This document shows, piece by piece, positions 38,114 through 45,645 of a DNA stretch of 64,000 bases. The notes beneath the pieces were generated by a model. That model worked only from the letters and a program-made list of their open reading frames with translations. It did not search any database and had not been told where the DNA came from. The translations under genes and the position numbers were made by a program. The stretch spans positions 62,001 through 126,000 of the forward strand of contig NZ_BBIO01000006.1 in NCBI RefSeq assembly GCF_000739695.1, in the 5' to 3' direction. How positions within the stretch are numbered: the stretch's first letter is position 1; each line of letters starts with the position of its first letter. Source of the stretch: Tepidicaulis marinus. GTDB lineage: Bacteria > Pseudomonadota > Alphaproteobacteria > Parvibaculales > Parvibaculaceae.

Positions 38114-39478
38114 ATGGAAAATATCGACCAGGAAACCTTGAACGCATTCGCGGGTAAGGCAGAGACGTGGCTGGAGCGCCTGTTGCTTTGGGGGCGGGAG
38201 GAATTTCTCAGTCTCGATATGGCCGCCGCGCTCGGCGCCGTGGCCGTGGCCGCAGCCGTTTTCTGGGCCATGCGCAAATGGGCGCTGCCGCTGCTTTATA
38301 CCGCCGCCGGAAAGATCAAAGCCGGGTACTGGGTTCATATGCGCTTGCAGCGGCTTGCCGAACTTACGCCCGCTCTTGCCGCCTTGCTGTTGCTGGGAAC
38401 CATGAATGCCGGCCTGTTGCAGGCCGGTTTCTCACCCGATGTCTCGCGCATCGCCGCCCAGCTCTTGACGGCGTGGATCATCATCAAATTCGCCGTCCTG
38501 ATCCTGAAGGATTCCGCCTGGACGCCGGTGCTGGCAGGCTTCGTGTGGACAGTGACGGCGCTGGCCATTGTCGGCTGGCTCGATCCTCTGATGATGGTTA
38601 TGGACCAGGTGGGATTTTCGATGGGCGAGTTCCGCCTGTCGCTGCTGGGCGTGGTGCAGGCAGCGCTGCTCTTTGCCGTTTTGATGTGGGTGGCCGCGCT
38701 GATTTCCCGCGTCTTGGAAAACCGTCTCGGCCGGCTTGCCGGGGTGACGCCCTCCGCGCGTGTGCTGGTCGGCAAGATCATCCATATTCTTTTCCTGGCT
38801 TTCGCCGTGATGGTGGCGCTGACCAGTGTCGGCATCGATTTTACCGCCATCGCCGTCTTTTCCGGGGCTGTTGGCGTTGGCATCGGCTTTGGCTTGCAGA
38901 AAGTCGTTTCCAACCTCATCAGCGGGATCATTCTGCTACTCGACCGCTCCATCAAACCGGGCGATGTAATCGAGATCGGTGACGCCTATGGCTGGATCGA
39001 AAAACTGGGCGCGCGCCATGTCGCGATCATCACCCGTGACGGCAAGGAATTTCTCATTCCCAATGAAGATCTGATCACCCAGCAGGTAATCAACTGGTCT
39101 TATACGGACAAGATCGTGCGCTTTAAAATCGGGGTCGGTATTTCCTACCGCTCCGATGTGCGCAAAGCCATGGACTTGATGCTGGAGGCGGCAGACGGGA
39201 TCGACCGGATATTGAAAGACCCGCCGCCGGCCGTGCGCCTTGTCGGTTTCGGGGACAGCTCCGTCGATCTGGAACTGCGCATTTGGCTGAAAGATCCGGA
39301 AAGCGGCACGGTCAACGCGATGAGCGACGCGCGGCTGCGCATCTGGGATCTTTTTCATGAAAACGGGATCGAGTTTCCGTTTCCGCAGCGCGATTTGCAT
39401 ATCGTGTCTGCCGAAGGACTGGAGACGATCATGCAGCGCGCCAGGCCCAGTGCCGGAGAAGATGCCGGAAAGCGCTAG
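38114..39478 (+). CDS. Mechanosensitive ion channel family protein (MscS-like)
   Basis: A 454-residue membrane protein with about five helices followed by the MscS core. The pore helix is rich in Gly/Ala (FSGAVGVGIGFGLQKVVSNL), with the beta domain IKPGDVIEIGDAYGWIEKLG and a C-terminal alpha/beta domain. It is larger than E. coli MscS because of extra N-terminal helices. It relieves osmotic downshock by opening under membrane tension. Its TAG stop shares the palindromic CTAG with the stop of the convergent TpsB gene. Confidence 0.92.
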   Translation: MENIDQETLNAFAGKAETWLERLLLWGREEFLSLDMAAALGAVAVAAAVFWAMRKWALPLLYTAAGKIKAGYWVHMRLQRLAELTPALAALLLLGTMNAGLLQAGFSPDVSRIAAQLLTAWIIIKFAVLILKDSAWTPVLAGFVWTVTALAIVGWLDPLMMVMDQVGFSMGEFRLSLLGVVQAALLFAVLMWVAALISRVLENRLGRLAGVTPSARVLVGKIIHILFLAFAVMVALTSVGIDFTAIAVFSGAVGVGIGFGLQKVVSNLISGIILLLDRSIKPGDVIEIGDAYGWIEKLGARHVAIITRDGKEFLIPNEDLITQQVINWSYTDKIVRFKIGVGISYRSDVRKAMDLMLEAADGIDRILKDPPPAVRLVGFGDSSVDLELRIWLKDPESGTVNAMSDARLRIWDLFHENGIEFPFPQRDLHIVSAEGLETIMQRARPSAGEDAGKR

Positions 39479-41217
39479 GTGTTGAAATTCCAGCTGAGGC
39501 GGATATTGATCCGCCCGTCCCGCGTGCCCGTTTCGATATCGGCATCGCCCAGCGGATAGGCATATTCGATCCCGAGCCGGTAGTGCTTCGTGTCGGATAT
39601 CTCGAAACCGGCAACCGCGGATGTCAGATCGTGCTCGATCGAGATGTCGTTGAAGCGTGTATGAGCGGTATCGGCCAGGACATAAGGTTCGAACGTTTGC
39701 AGCCAGGCGATACCGAGCGGCTGGATATAGCGCAGCTCGAGATCGCCCGCATAACCGTAATCCCCTTCCGCCTGACCGTCCGGATAAGCGCGGCCGAAAC
39801 GGGCGCCGCCATAATTGCCCCGTTCCGGGCTCGGTAGCCTGTCATTCGACCAGAACCCAGCCGCCCGCGCCGTCACGCGCCAGCGCTCGGCAATTTGCTC
39901 GGCCCAGCGGCTATTGGCGGCAAGGCGGGTAAACTCCGTGTCCTCTGCCTGCTGACTGGTGACGCCGCCAAGGGAGACCGTGTTGCGGTTCTCGCCGAGA
40001 TCGACGCCTTGGCGGATTTCCCCGCGCAGTTCCACCAGCCGCTCCTTACTGATGAGGCGCAGCGCGCTGTTGAGTTCCGCGGCGGTATACCGCAGCTCCT
40101 GCTGCGCGCGCACCGATGGCTGGCCGGGAAGCGAGAACGTGTAATTCGATTCTTCATCGTAATAATCGATACCGCCTGCTACGTCCCAGGTCTTCTCGCG
40201 CCTAAGGACCAGGGGATAAGCAAGGCCGATATGATATTTGTTGCGGACCTTATCTTCATTGACGTTGATGGCCTGTCCCAGCACGAAAACCTGATCGTCG
40301 TCCTCGCCTTCAAAGCGGTTGGCATTGAGCGTGATGCGCAGCCCGTCCGTACCGATTTCCTGTTGGTATTCGGCGGCGTAATATTCTTCGTCTTCAATAG
40401 GGGCGAGCGCGGCGAGCGACAACTGCTCCCCGAAAGGTGTGTGCCCTTGCGTGCTGACATTGGCAAGCAGAAGAAAGTCGTCTTCATCCCCGCCATCGAG
40501 CGAGCCGCCGAATCCGAAGCGCTCGATCTCTTTTTCTTCCACCCTTAAGGTTGTCGCGCCATTGGCCGTGCGGGGAACCGGCGCGCGCATGGTCAGCTTT
40601 GCGCCGGGAATACGCTCCATAAGCTGGGTATAGCGCTCGAAAGTGGCGCGGGTGAGCGGCACTTCGCCGATCAGCCGGTCCGCAAGATCGGCGACACGCT
40701 CTGCCACCGCTTCGTTTTCGATCTCGATTTCCGTGCGCACGATATGGCCTTCGACAATGACGATGGTGACGACACCGTCGGCAAAATTGTTTTCAGGCAG
40801 ATAAGCGTAGGAGAGCGGGTAGCCGGCTTCCTGATAGCGCTGCGTGATTTTGCGCGCGGCAAGGGCGAGGTCCGCCAGCCGGGCTTCTTGCCCCACCAGG
40901 TGCTTGAGGTCCTGGGCAAGCAGTTCGAGATCGAACACGCTGCCGCCGAGAAACTTGATATGAGAAACGGGGATAACCGTGTCTGGATCGAGCCCTCCTT
41001 GGGCATCCGGCAGATTGATTTCGGCTCCCTCGCGGTCGAGCGGAATATCGAGCGCATCGCGCAATTGCGGCGATGTCGTCGGCTGTTTCTCATCGATGAC
41101 GGCGGGCAGGTCGTCGGCAAGAACGGGCGTGTTCAACCCGCTAAGCAGCAATCCTGCAATGACGGTGCGCGCGCTTGCATTGACTGCGCCGCGCAGTTTC
41201 ATAGGCCTATTTGGCAT
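39475..41217 (-). CDS. ShlB/FhaC/HecB-type two-partner secretion transporter (TpsB)
   Basis: A 580-residue outer-membrane protein. A signal peptide (to about VLADD) is followed by POTRA-type repeats (ISHIKFLGG-like segment and then NNFADGVVTIVIVEGHIV) and a C-terminal beta-barrel ending in RINIRLSWNF. TpsB proteins export large TpsA exoproteins across the outer membrane. No TpsA with a TPS domain is visible; instead two Gly/Leu-repeat lipoprotein genes lie upstream on the same strand. The ATG at 41217 is chosen because GGGAGGGGGGACC precedes it. Confidence 0.88.
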   Translation of the reverse strand: MPNRPMKLRGAVNASARTVIAGLLLSGLNTPVLADDLPAVIDEKQPTTSPQLRDALDIPLDREGAEINLPDAQGGLDPDTVIPVSHIKFLGGSVFDLELLAQDLKHLVGQEARLADLALAARKITQRYQEAGYPLSYAYLPENNFADGVVTIVIVEGHIVRTEIEIENEAVAERVADLADRLIGEVPLTRATFERYTQLMERIPGAKLTMRAPVPRTANGATTLRVEEKEIERFGFGGSLDGGDEDDFLLLANVSTQGHTPFGEQLSLAALAPIEDEEYYAAEYQQEIGTDGLRITLNANRFEGEDDDQVFVLGQAINVNEDKVRNKYHIGLAYPLVLRREKTWDVAGGIDYYDEESNYTFSLPGQPSVRAQQELRYTAAELNSALRLISKERLVELRGEIRQGVDLGENRNTVSLGGVTSQQAEDTEFTRLAANSRWAEQIAERWRVTARAAGFWSNDRLPSPERGNYGGARFGRAYPDGQAEGDYGYAGDLELRYIQPLGIAWLQTFEPYVLADTAHTRFNDISIEHDLTSAVAGFEISDTKHYRLGIEYAYPLGDADIETGTRDGRINIRLSWNFNT

Positions 41218-41302
41218 ACCGGTCCCCCCTCCCAAGGTCGCCGCGTCCAGACCATTGTGCCGGTTATGGCTGGATTTACAACAATACAGATTTTACGAAA
41301 GG

Positions 41303-41332
41303 GGCGCCGGCTCCGCATGCAGAGCCGGCGCC
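41303..41332 (-). terminator. Terminator-like hairpin after collagen-like gene 1
   Basis: A perfect 11-bp inverted repeat GGCGCCGGCTC/GAGCCGGCGCC (41303-41313, 41322-41332). On the minus strand it is followed by CCTTTC. It separates the glycine-rich lipoprotein gene from the TpsB gene. Confidence 0.55.
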
Positions 41333-41365
41333 TTCAGGATGTGTGATACGGAGAGCGTCACGCGT

Positions 41366-42621
41366 TTAAAGCCCGCCGGTAAGACCGCCGAGCAGGCCGC
41401 CAAGCAACCCGCCAACGGCGCCACCGTCTTCACCGTCTCCTGTGCCGGTGTCGCCGGCAAGGCCGCCATCGAGCCCGCCGCCGAGCAGCCCGCCGCTCTC
41501 ATCGCCGCTGCCGCCGGTTAGGGCCCCGGTGAGCCCGCCGGTAAGACCGCCAAGCAGTTGCGTGCCGCCATCGAGCCCTGTGCCGCCGCCCGAATCACCG
41601 CCGGATAGGCCGCCAGTCAGGCCGCTCGTCAGATTGCCGGCCAGGTCGCCCGAAAGCCCATCGGAGAGCCCGCCGGAGAGCAGGCCGCCGCCGCTCTCCC
41701 CGCTGCTCAGCAAGCCGCCGGTTGCCGAGACAAGCTGGCCGCTGCTCTCAAGCGTGGTCCCCAGACCTGAAAGCGCTGCATGCTGGCTACCCAGTTCGCC
41801 GCCAAGCGCAACGACCGCGCCGCCGCTTTTATCGAGAAGGCCGCCAAGCGCAGGGCCGATGACCAAAGCGTCGCCGACCGACTGCGTGGTGTCTTCCGTT
41901 TTGATGACAAGCGGGCGGACAACGCCGGTCAGCTCGGTTGTCAGGCCGGCAAGCTGTGCATCTTCGGCGGTGAACTCCAGCGCGAGACCATTGCCGGTCT
42001 GCGTGATCTTGCCGCCCAGATCGCCGACCGTGCCGCCGAGTTTGGTGAGCGCGCCGGTTGTCTCATCGACTTGCATGAAGACGGGCAGGGTGTTGAGCGC
42101 AGTCACGGTGTTGCCTGCTTCGCTTACCGCTTCGCCGGTTTCGGCGACGGTGCCAGCCGCGCCGGCAAGTGTTGTACCGATTGCGTTGTCGTTCTCGCTG
42201 AGGTTTCCAAGGCCGTCATTGAGACCGGTGCTCAGCGCGTTGATGCCTTCGCCAAGCTCGATAATGATGCCGCCCGTGCCGCTTGTTACGGCGCCGATTA
42301 GCGGAACTTCCTGCTGGCTGATGCCTTCGCCGATCACCGTAACCGTATCGCCGATGCTTCCCGTCGTGTCGCCCGCAGATTGGATAAGGTTTTCGGTGGC
42401 GAGTGTCTCAGCTTCCGCGCCGCCGGATCCGCCGTCTGGCAGACCGCCGGACCCATCACCGGACCCGCTGCCATTGTTGTTTGACCCGCTGCTGTCCGTA
42501 CCAGATCCGCCCAGGGCGTGGCTTGAATCGGTACTGCCAGCGCAGCCTGCAAGAAGAAAAGGCAGGCTGCATAAAGCAGCAAGAAGGGGGAAGATCGGAA
42601 AACTTGCTTTCGTTCAATCAT
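41366..42621 (-). pseudogene. Glycine-rich 'collagen-like' lipoprotein, frameshifted near its start
   Basis: The long frame (41366 up to about 42616) encodes a lipoprotein: hydrophobic segment, lipobox LAGC, a Gly/Ser/Asp linker, a conserved ATENLIQSAGD region and a C-terminus of GGLTGGL-type repeats. However, the only ribosome binding site (GCAGGAG) and ATG (42619-42621) lie in a different frame, and a TGA blocks the lipobox frame just upstream with no ATG/GTG/TTG between. A one-base indel between about 42598 and 42616 would join them. The intact part starting at a GTG (42337) would lack a signal. The paralogue at 42921 has a normal start. This may be a real mutation, slippage or sequence error. 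Confidence 0.72.
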
Positions 42622-42739
42622 GGCCGACTCCTGCATCACTAATGATCAGAACAATCAGCATCCGGAGCAGAGCACTTGCTTGCCGGTGCTGACCCCCTAA
42701 CCGCCTCAACAGAAGCAGCCGAACCCGGAAAAATCGTGC

Positions 42740-42779
42740 GGTGATAAATCGCGAAGATCAATCTCTTTGATAAATCACC
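42740..42779. promoter_or_regulatory. Possible operator with GATAAATC direct repeats
   Basis: GATAAATC occurs at 42743-42750 and 42769-42776, spaced by 26 bp, within an inverted GGTGAT/ATCACC pair (42740-42745, 42774-42779). It lies about 120-160 bp upstream of collagen-like gene 1. No known consensus was recognised. Confidence 0.3.
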
Positions 42780-42884
42780 TGTTTCATTTTTGCAAATGGC
42801 AAAACCCGAGCGCTCAATGCCTGGTTTTGCCGGAACGCCTTCTACTGATTTGCAACCGGGTACAACGGGAAGGGGCAGGCAGGC

Positions 42885-42913
42885 GGTGCAGGCGGCGTAT
42901 CGCCGCCTGCACC
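42885..42913 (-). terminator. Perfect 13-bp hairpin after collagen-like gene 2
   Basis: GGTGCAGGCGGCG (42885-42897) and CGCCGCCTGCACC (42901-42913) form a 13-bp stem with a 3-nt loop, 7 nt past the stop codon. No U-run follows, so it may be an RNA-end stabiliser or a Rho-assisted terminator. Confidence 0.5.
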
Positions 42914-42920
42914 ATCTTCA

Positions 42921-44141
42921 TTATTGGTCGCTGCCGCTAAGTCCGCCGGTCAGCCCGCCGATCAGACGGGTCACCGGATTGGCTTCCTCACCGTCTTCGC
43001 TGCCGCCGCTGAGGCCGCCCGTCAGTCCGCCGACGAGGCCGGTAACAGGATCAGCGCCTTCGCCGCCGACAAGGCCGGTCAGCTGGTCGGTGGGAAGACC
43101 GCCTTCCGTCAGGCTGCCCAAGAGATCGTCCGTCGGCAAGCCGCTATCCGTCAGCTGGCCGAGCACGGCGTCGGTGGGTAGGCCCGCACCCTCCCCGCCG
43201 CTCAGCGCGGCCAACAGCGTATCGGTCGGCAAGCCGCCGCCGGTCAGTCCGCCGCCCGATCCCTCGCCGGAGGAGATGAGGCCGCCTGTGTCACGGACCA
43301 ACGCGCCGGCACCACCGACGGACCGCGCGACGCCCGTGAAGGCTGCATTTTGATCGGCAAGTTCATCACCCGCCATTGTGATTGCGCTGCCAGCTTCGGA
43401 AAGAAGCTCACTACCCATGGGACCAATGACGATTGCATCCCCGACTTTCCGCGTAGTGCCTTCCACGTTCGCCACTATCGGACGAATGGCAAGCGTGAGC
43501 TGTCTGCTTGCGCTGCCGAGGGGGCTATCGGGGTCTTCAAATTGCAGGGCGACACCTTCTGCGCCTTCCGATATCTGAAGACCGAGTTTACCGATATTCT
43601 CACCTACCATCGTTAACGCGCCGGAGTTTTCCTCAACTTGCAGAAAAACGGGCAGGCTATCGAGTGCGGCAACGGCTCTCCCAGACGCGGACACAGCATC
43701 GCCTGTGCTCGAAACGGCTTTAGAAGTTCCTGCCGCGGTAGTACCGACCGCATTATCGTTTGTTCCCAGAGAACCCAGTCCGTCATCCAGCCCCTTGCTG
43801 ACTTGGTAAACGCCCGAACCCGTCGAACCGAGCATATGGATTGTGTGGTCTTGCAGTTCCTGATCGAGTGGCAGATCTTCCTGGCTGACGGCTATTCCCG
43901 CAAGGAATAGGGTTTGGCCAACGCCTTGAGTTATGGTCGCTGCATCCTGAACGATATTCTCTGTCGCTTGCGTTTCACTCGCAGGCTCGGCACTGCCACC
44001 GCCGCCCCCGCCACCATCGCCAAGTCCAGCGCCGGGGCCGTCGGAGCTGCTGCCGCAGGCGGCAAGCGTAAATGAAATTGCAAAGGCCAATGGCGCGGCG
44101 CGCCAGAAAGGGTGCCCAAGTGGGGTAAAGGTCGTGCGCAT
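42921..44141 (-). CDS. Glycine-rich 'collagen-like' repeat lipoprotein
   Basis: A 406-residue lipoprotein. The signal peptide ends in the lipobox LAAC (Cys near residue 29), followed by a poly-Gly linker (GDGGGGGGGS), a conserved helical-looking middle (ATENIVQDAATITQGVGQT through PVFLQVEENSGALTMVGENI), and a repeat tail of GLPTD-x-LL units and GGLTGGLSGG. It is homologous to the frameshifted gene at 41366. Such proteins are often labelled collagen-like triple helix repeat proteins, although strict Gly-x-y periodicity is not kept. Probably surface-exposed; the nearby TpsB may act on it, which is inference. Confidence 0.78.
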   Translation of the reverse strand: MRTTFTPLGHPFWRAAPLAFAISFTLAACGSSSDGPGAGLGDGGGGGGGSAEPASETQATENIVQDAATITQGVGQTLFLAGIAVSQEDLPLDQELQDHTIHMLGSTGSGVYQVSKGLDDGLGSLGTNDNAVGTTAAGTSKAVSSTGDAVSASGRAVAALDSLPVFLQVEENSGALTMVGENIGKLGLQISEGAEGVALQFEDPDSPLGSASRQLTLAIRPIVANVEGTTRKVGDAIVIGPMGSELLSEAGSAITMAGDELADQNAAFTGVARSVGGAGALVRDTGGLISSGEGSGGGLTGGGLPTDTLLAALSGGEGAGLPTDAVLGQLTDSGLPTDDLLGSLTEGGLPTDQLTGLVGGEGADPVTGLVGGLTGGLSGGSEDGEEANPVTRLIGGLTGGLSGSDQ

Positions 44142-44147
44142 GGTAAT

Positions 44148-44274
44148 CTCCTCCGCTGCGTACCGTGAGTTCGCCGTGCCTCATGGCAGGGCGGTCCCGT
44201 ACGCCTCACGTTACGCTTCCATCTCTGGAAGCTTTTCCATGCCCCAGCTGCACCGTGCAGCTCCCCTCATGGAA
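44148..44274 (-). promoter_or_regulatory. Structured 5' leader upstream of collagen-like lipoprotein gene
   Basis: On the minus strand three hairpins stack before the start codon. First: TTCCATG/CATGGAA (44268-44274 with 44235-44241) enclosing a GGGG/GGGG internal loop and an 8-bp AGCTGCAC/GTGCAGCT stem. Second: GCTTCCA-GAGA-TGGAAGC with a GNRA tetraloop (44215-44232). Third: a 12-bp stem with one mismatch (44205-44216 with 44158-44169) enclosing a smaller hairpin. The ribosome binding site GGAGGAG (44148-44154) starts 3 nt after the last stem. The layout suggests a riboswitch, thermosensor or protein-bound leader; no known class was recognised. Confidence 0.5.
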
Positions 44275-44301
44275 GACTCTTTAGCAGGAAAATTTTGTTG
44301 G

Positions 44302-44315
44302 CTACAAGATTGTAG
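44302..44315. promoter_or_regulatory. 14-bp palindrome upstream of the leader
   Basis: CTACAAGATTGTAG is a perfect inverted repeat with 6-bp arms, inside a wider imperfect dyad (GGAA near 44288 to TTCC near 44331). It is about 160 bp upstream of the collagen-like lipoprotein start, a reasonable operator position. Confidence 0.4.
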
Positions 44316-44346
44316 GTGCCGAAAAAATTCCCTGTGCGGAGGGTCT

Positions 44347-44371
44347 GGAACTTTCGCGGATTTGCGGCGTT
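44347..44371 (+). promoter_or_regulatory. GGAAC-N16-CGTT promoter (general stress EcfG/SigT type)
   Basis: GGAAC (44347-44351) and CGTT (44368-44371) are separated by 16 nt, matching the alphaproteobacterial general-stress sigma (EcfG) promoter pattern. It points into a region with no protein gene on the plus strand but an intrinsic terminator about 125 nt on. Confidence 0.5.
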
Positions 44372-44377
44372 TGTTGC

Positions 44378-44498
44378 GTCTTGCAAATTTTCAGATCGCA
44401 AACTAAATGTCTGATTTTTATTACAGATTCAGAATCTATTAATCTTTGTAGAGATGAAAAAATGCCCTCGAAACGCACGCTTCGAGGGCAAATTTTTT
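44378..44498 (+). ncRNA. Candidate stress-induced small RNA
   Basis: About 120 nt between an EcfG-type promoter and a strong intrinsic terminator, with no plus-strand reading frame of significance. The body is AT-rich and contains a hairpin AGATTC/GAATCT (about 44426-44438) and then the terminator stem. The arrangement recalls stress-sigma-dependent sRNAs such as Caulobacter GsrN, without visible sequence identity. Ends are inferred from promoter and terminator only. Confidence 0.35.
44457..44498. terminator. Bidirectional intrinsic terminator
   Basis: A perfect 10-bp stem TGCCCTCGAA/TTCGAGGGCA (44463-44472, 44481-44490) is flanked by A6 on the left (T6 on the minus strand) and AA-T6 on the right. 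It can end the minus-strand phosphotransferase transcript (stop at 44519) and any plus-strand transcript from 44378. Confidence 0.85.
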
Positions 44499-44518
44499 GC
44501 GATCTGCGATTTTTGGTT

Positions 44519-45613
44519 TTACTTTGCGCCGGCTCGCTGCGCGTAATGCCAGCCAAGTTCGGCAAGCGGGCGCACCTGCGCCGCATTCTGCGCGGCGTTC
44601 TCATTCGAGGCCGTGCCGTCGCGCACGCGCCCGACAATGCCCTGCAGGATGCCCGCAAGGCGGAAGAAGTTATACGCGAAGTAATAATCGATATTCTCGA
44701 TATTCTTGCGGCCCGTGCGCTCGCAATACATCTGCGTATATTCCTCGCGTGTGGGAATACCGAGCGCGGGCAGGTCCGCATTCGAAAGGCTCTGTGTGCC
44801 GGGGCTGTTGCCGCCGCTTGGCATCACCCATTGCATCAGGTGATAGGTGAAGTCACCCAGCGGATGGCCGAGCGTCGAAAGCTCCCAGTCCAGAACGGCG
44901 ATCACTTTCGGCTCGGTCGGATGCAGGATCATATTGTCGAGCCGGTAATCGCCATGGACGATGCTGGTTGCATCGTCATTGGGGATGTTCTCCGGCAACC
45001 ATTCCATCAGCTTGTTCATCTCCGTCACCGTTTCGGTTTCGGAGGCGACATATTGTTTGGACCAGCGGGAAATCTGCCGGGCGAAGTAATTGCCGGGTTT
45101 GCCGAAATCGCCAAGGCCGATCGCTTCGTAGTCGATCATGTGCAGCTTGGCGAGCGTGTCGATCTTGGCTTCGTAAATGGCGCGCCGCTCAGAAGGCTCA
45201 TAGCCCGGCAGAAGCGGTTCCCAGAGGATGCGCCCTTCCACCATGTCCATAATGTAGAACATCGTGCCGATGACGCTTTCATCTTCACAAAGGCAATAGG
45301 TGCGCGCGACGGGAAAGCCTGCGCCGTAAAGCGCGCTGATGACTTTATATTCCCGGTCCACGGCATGGGCGGAAGGAAGCAGCTTGCCCGGCGGCTTGCG
45401 GCGCAGCACATATTTCTTTTTCGGTGTGACGAGCTGATAGGTCGGGTTCGATTGCCCGCCCTTGAACTGGCGCACCTCAAGCGGCCCTTCATAGCCCTCT
45501 ACATGGGCCTCCATGTAATCAGCCAGGCGCTTTTCATCGAACTTGTGTTTGTCCAGTACTTCCTTCGTGCCGGAAAACATTTCCTGACGGCTTGCTGCCC
45601 CTTGCTCGCTCAT
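44519..45613 (-). CDS. Phosphotransferase family protein (APH fold, ACAD10/11-like), paralogue 2
   Basis: A 364-residue aminoglycoside-phosphotransferase-fold protein. QFKGGQSNPTYQL and YVLRRKPPGKLLPSAHAVDR form the nucleotide site, SIVHGDYRLDNMIL the catalytic loop, AVLDWELSTLGHPLGDF the metal site. It is clearly paralogous to the gene at 36856 over its whole length. Its role is likely in hydroxyacyl-CoA or related metabolism with acyl-CoA dehydrogenases. GGGAGAGAGAC precedes the ATG. It lies 32 nt downstream of purD on the same strand, so it may be co-transcribed with it. Confidence 0.9.
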   Translation of the reverse strand: MSEQGAASRQEMFSGTKEVLDKHKFDEKRLADYMEAHVEGYEGPLEVRQFKGGQSNPTYQLVTPKKKYVLRRKPPGKLLPSAHAVDREYKVISALYGAGFPVARTYCLCEDESVIGTMFYIMDMVEGRILWEPLLPGYEPSERRAIYEAKIDTLAKLHMIDYEAIGLGDFGKPGNYFARQISRWSKQYVASETETVTEMNKLMEWLPENIPNDDATSIVHGDYRLDNMILHPTEPKVIAVLDWELSTLGHPLGDFTYHLMQWVMPSGGNSPGTQSLSNADLPALGIPTREEYTQMYCERTGRKNIENIDYYFAYNFFRLAGILQGIVGRVRDGTASNENAAQNAAQVRPLAELGWHYAQRAGAK

Positions 45614-45645
45614 GTCTCTCTCCCTGATGTAAGCGTGACGTATTT

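Noticed and set aside
41303-41332. Hairpin near the TpsB gene as an attachment site or phage integration core
   Set aside because: It lies at a gene end with a short T-run on the minus strand and has no nearby integrase or tRNA; a terminator is simpler.
41442-42692. A 416-codon plus-strand frame rich in Pro-Pro-Ser opposite collagen-like gene 1
   Set aside because: It is the antisense of Gly-rich codons (GGN read as NCC Pro). The minus frame has a homologue with an intact lipobox.
44148-44274. c-di-GMP-I (GEMM) riboswitch
   Set aside because: A GNRA hairpin is present, but the conserved GEMM core sequences were not found; listed only as an unclassified structured leader.
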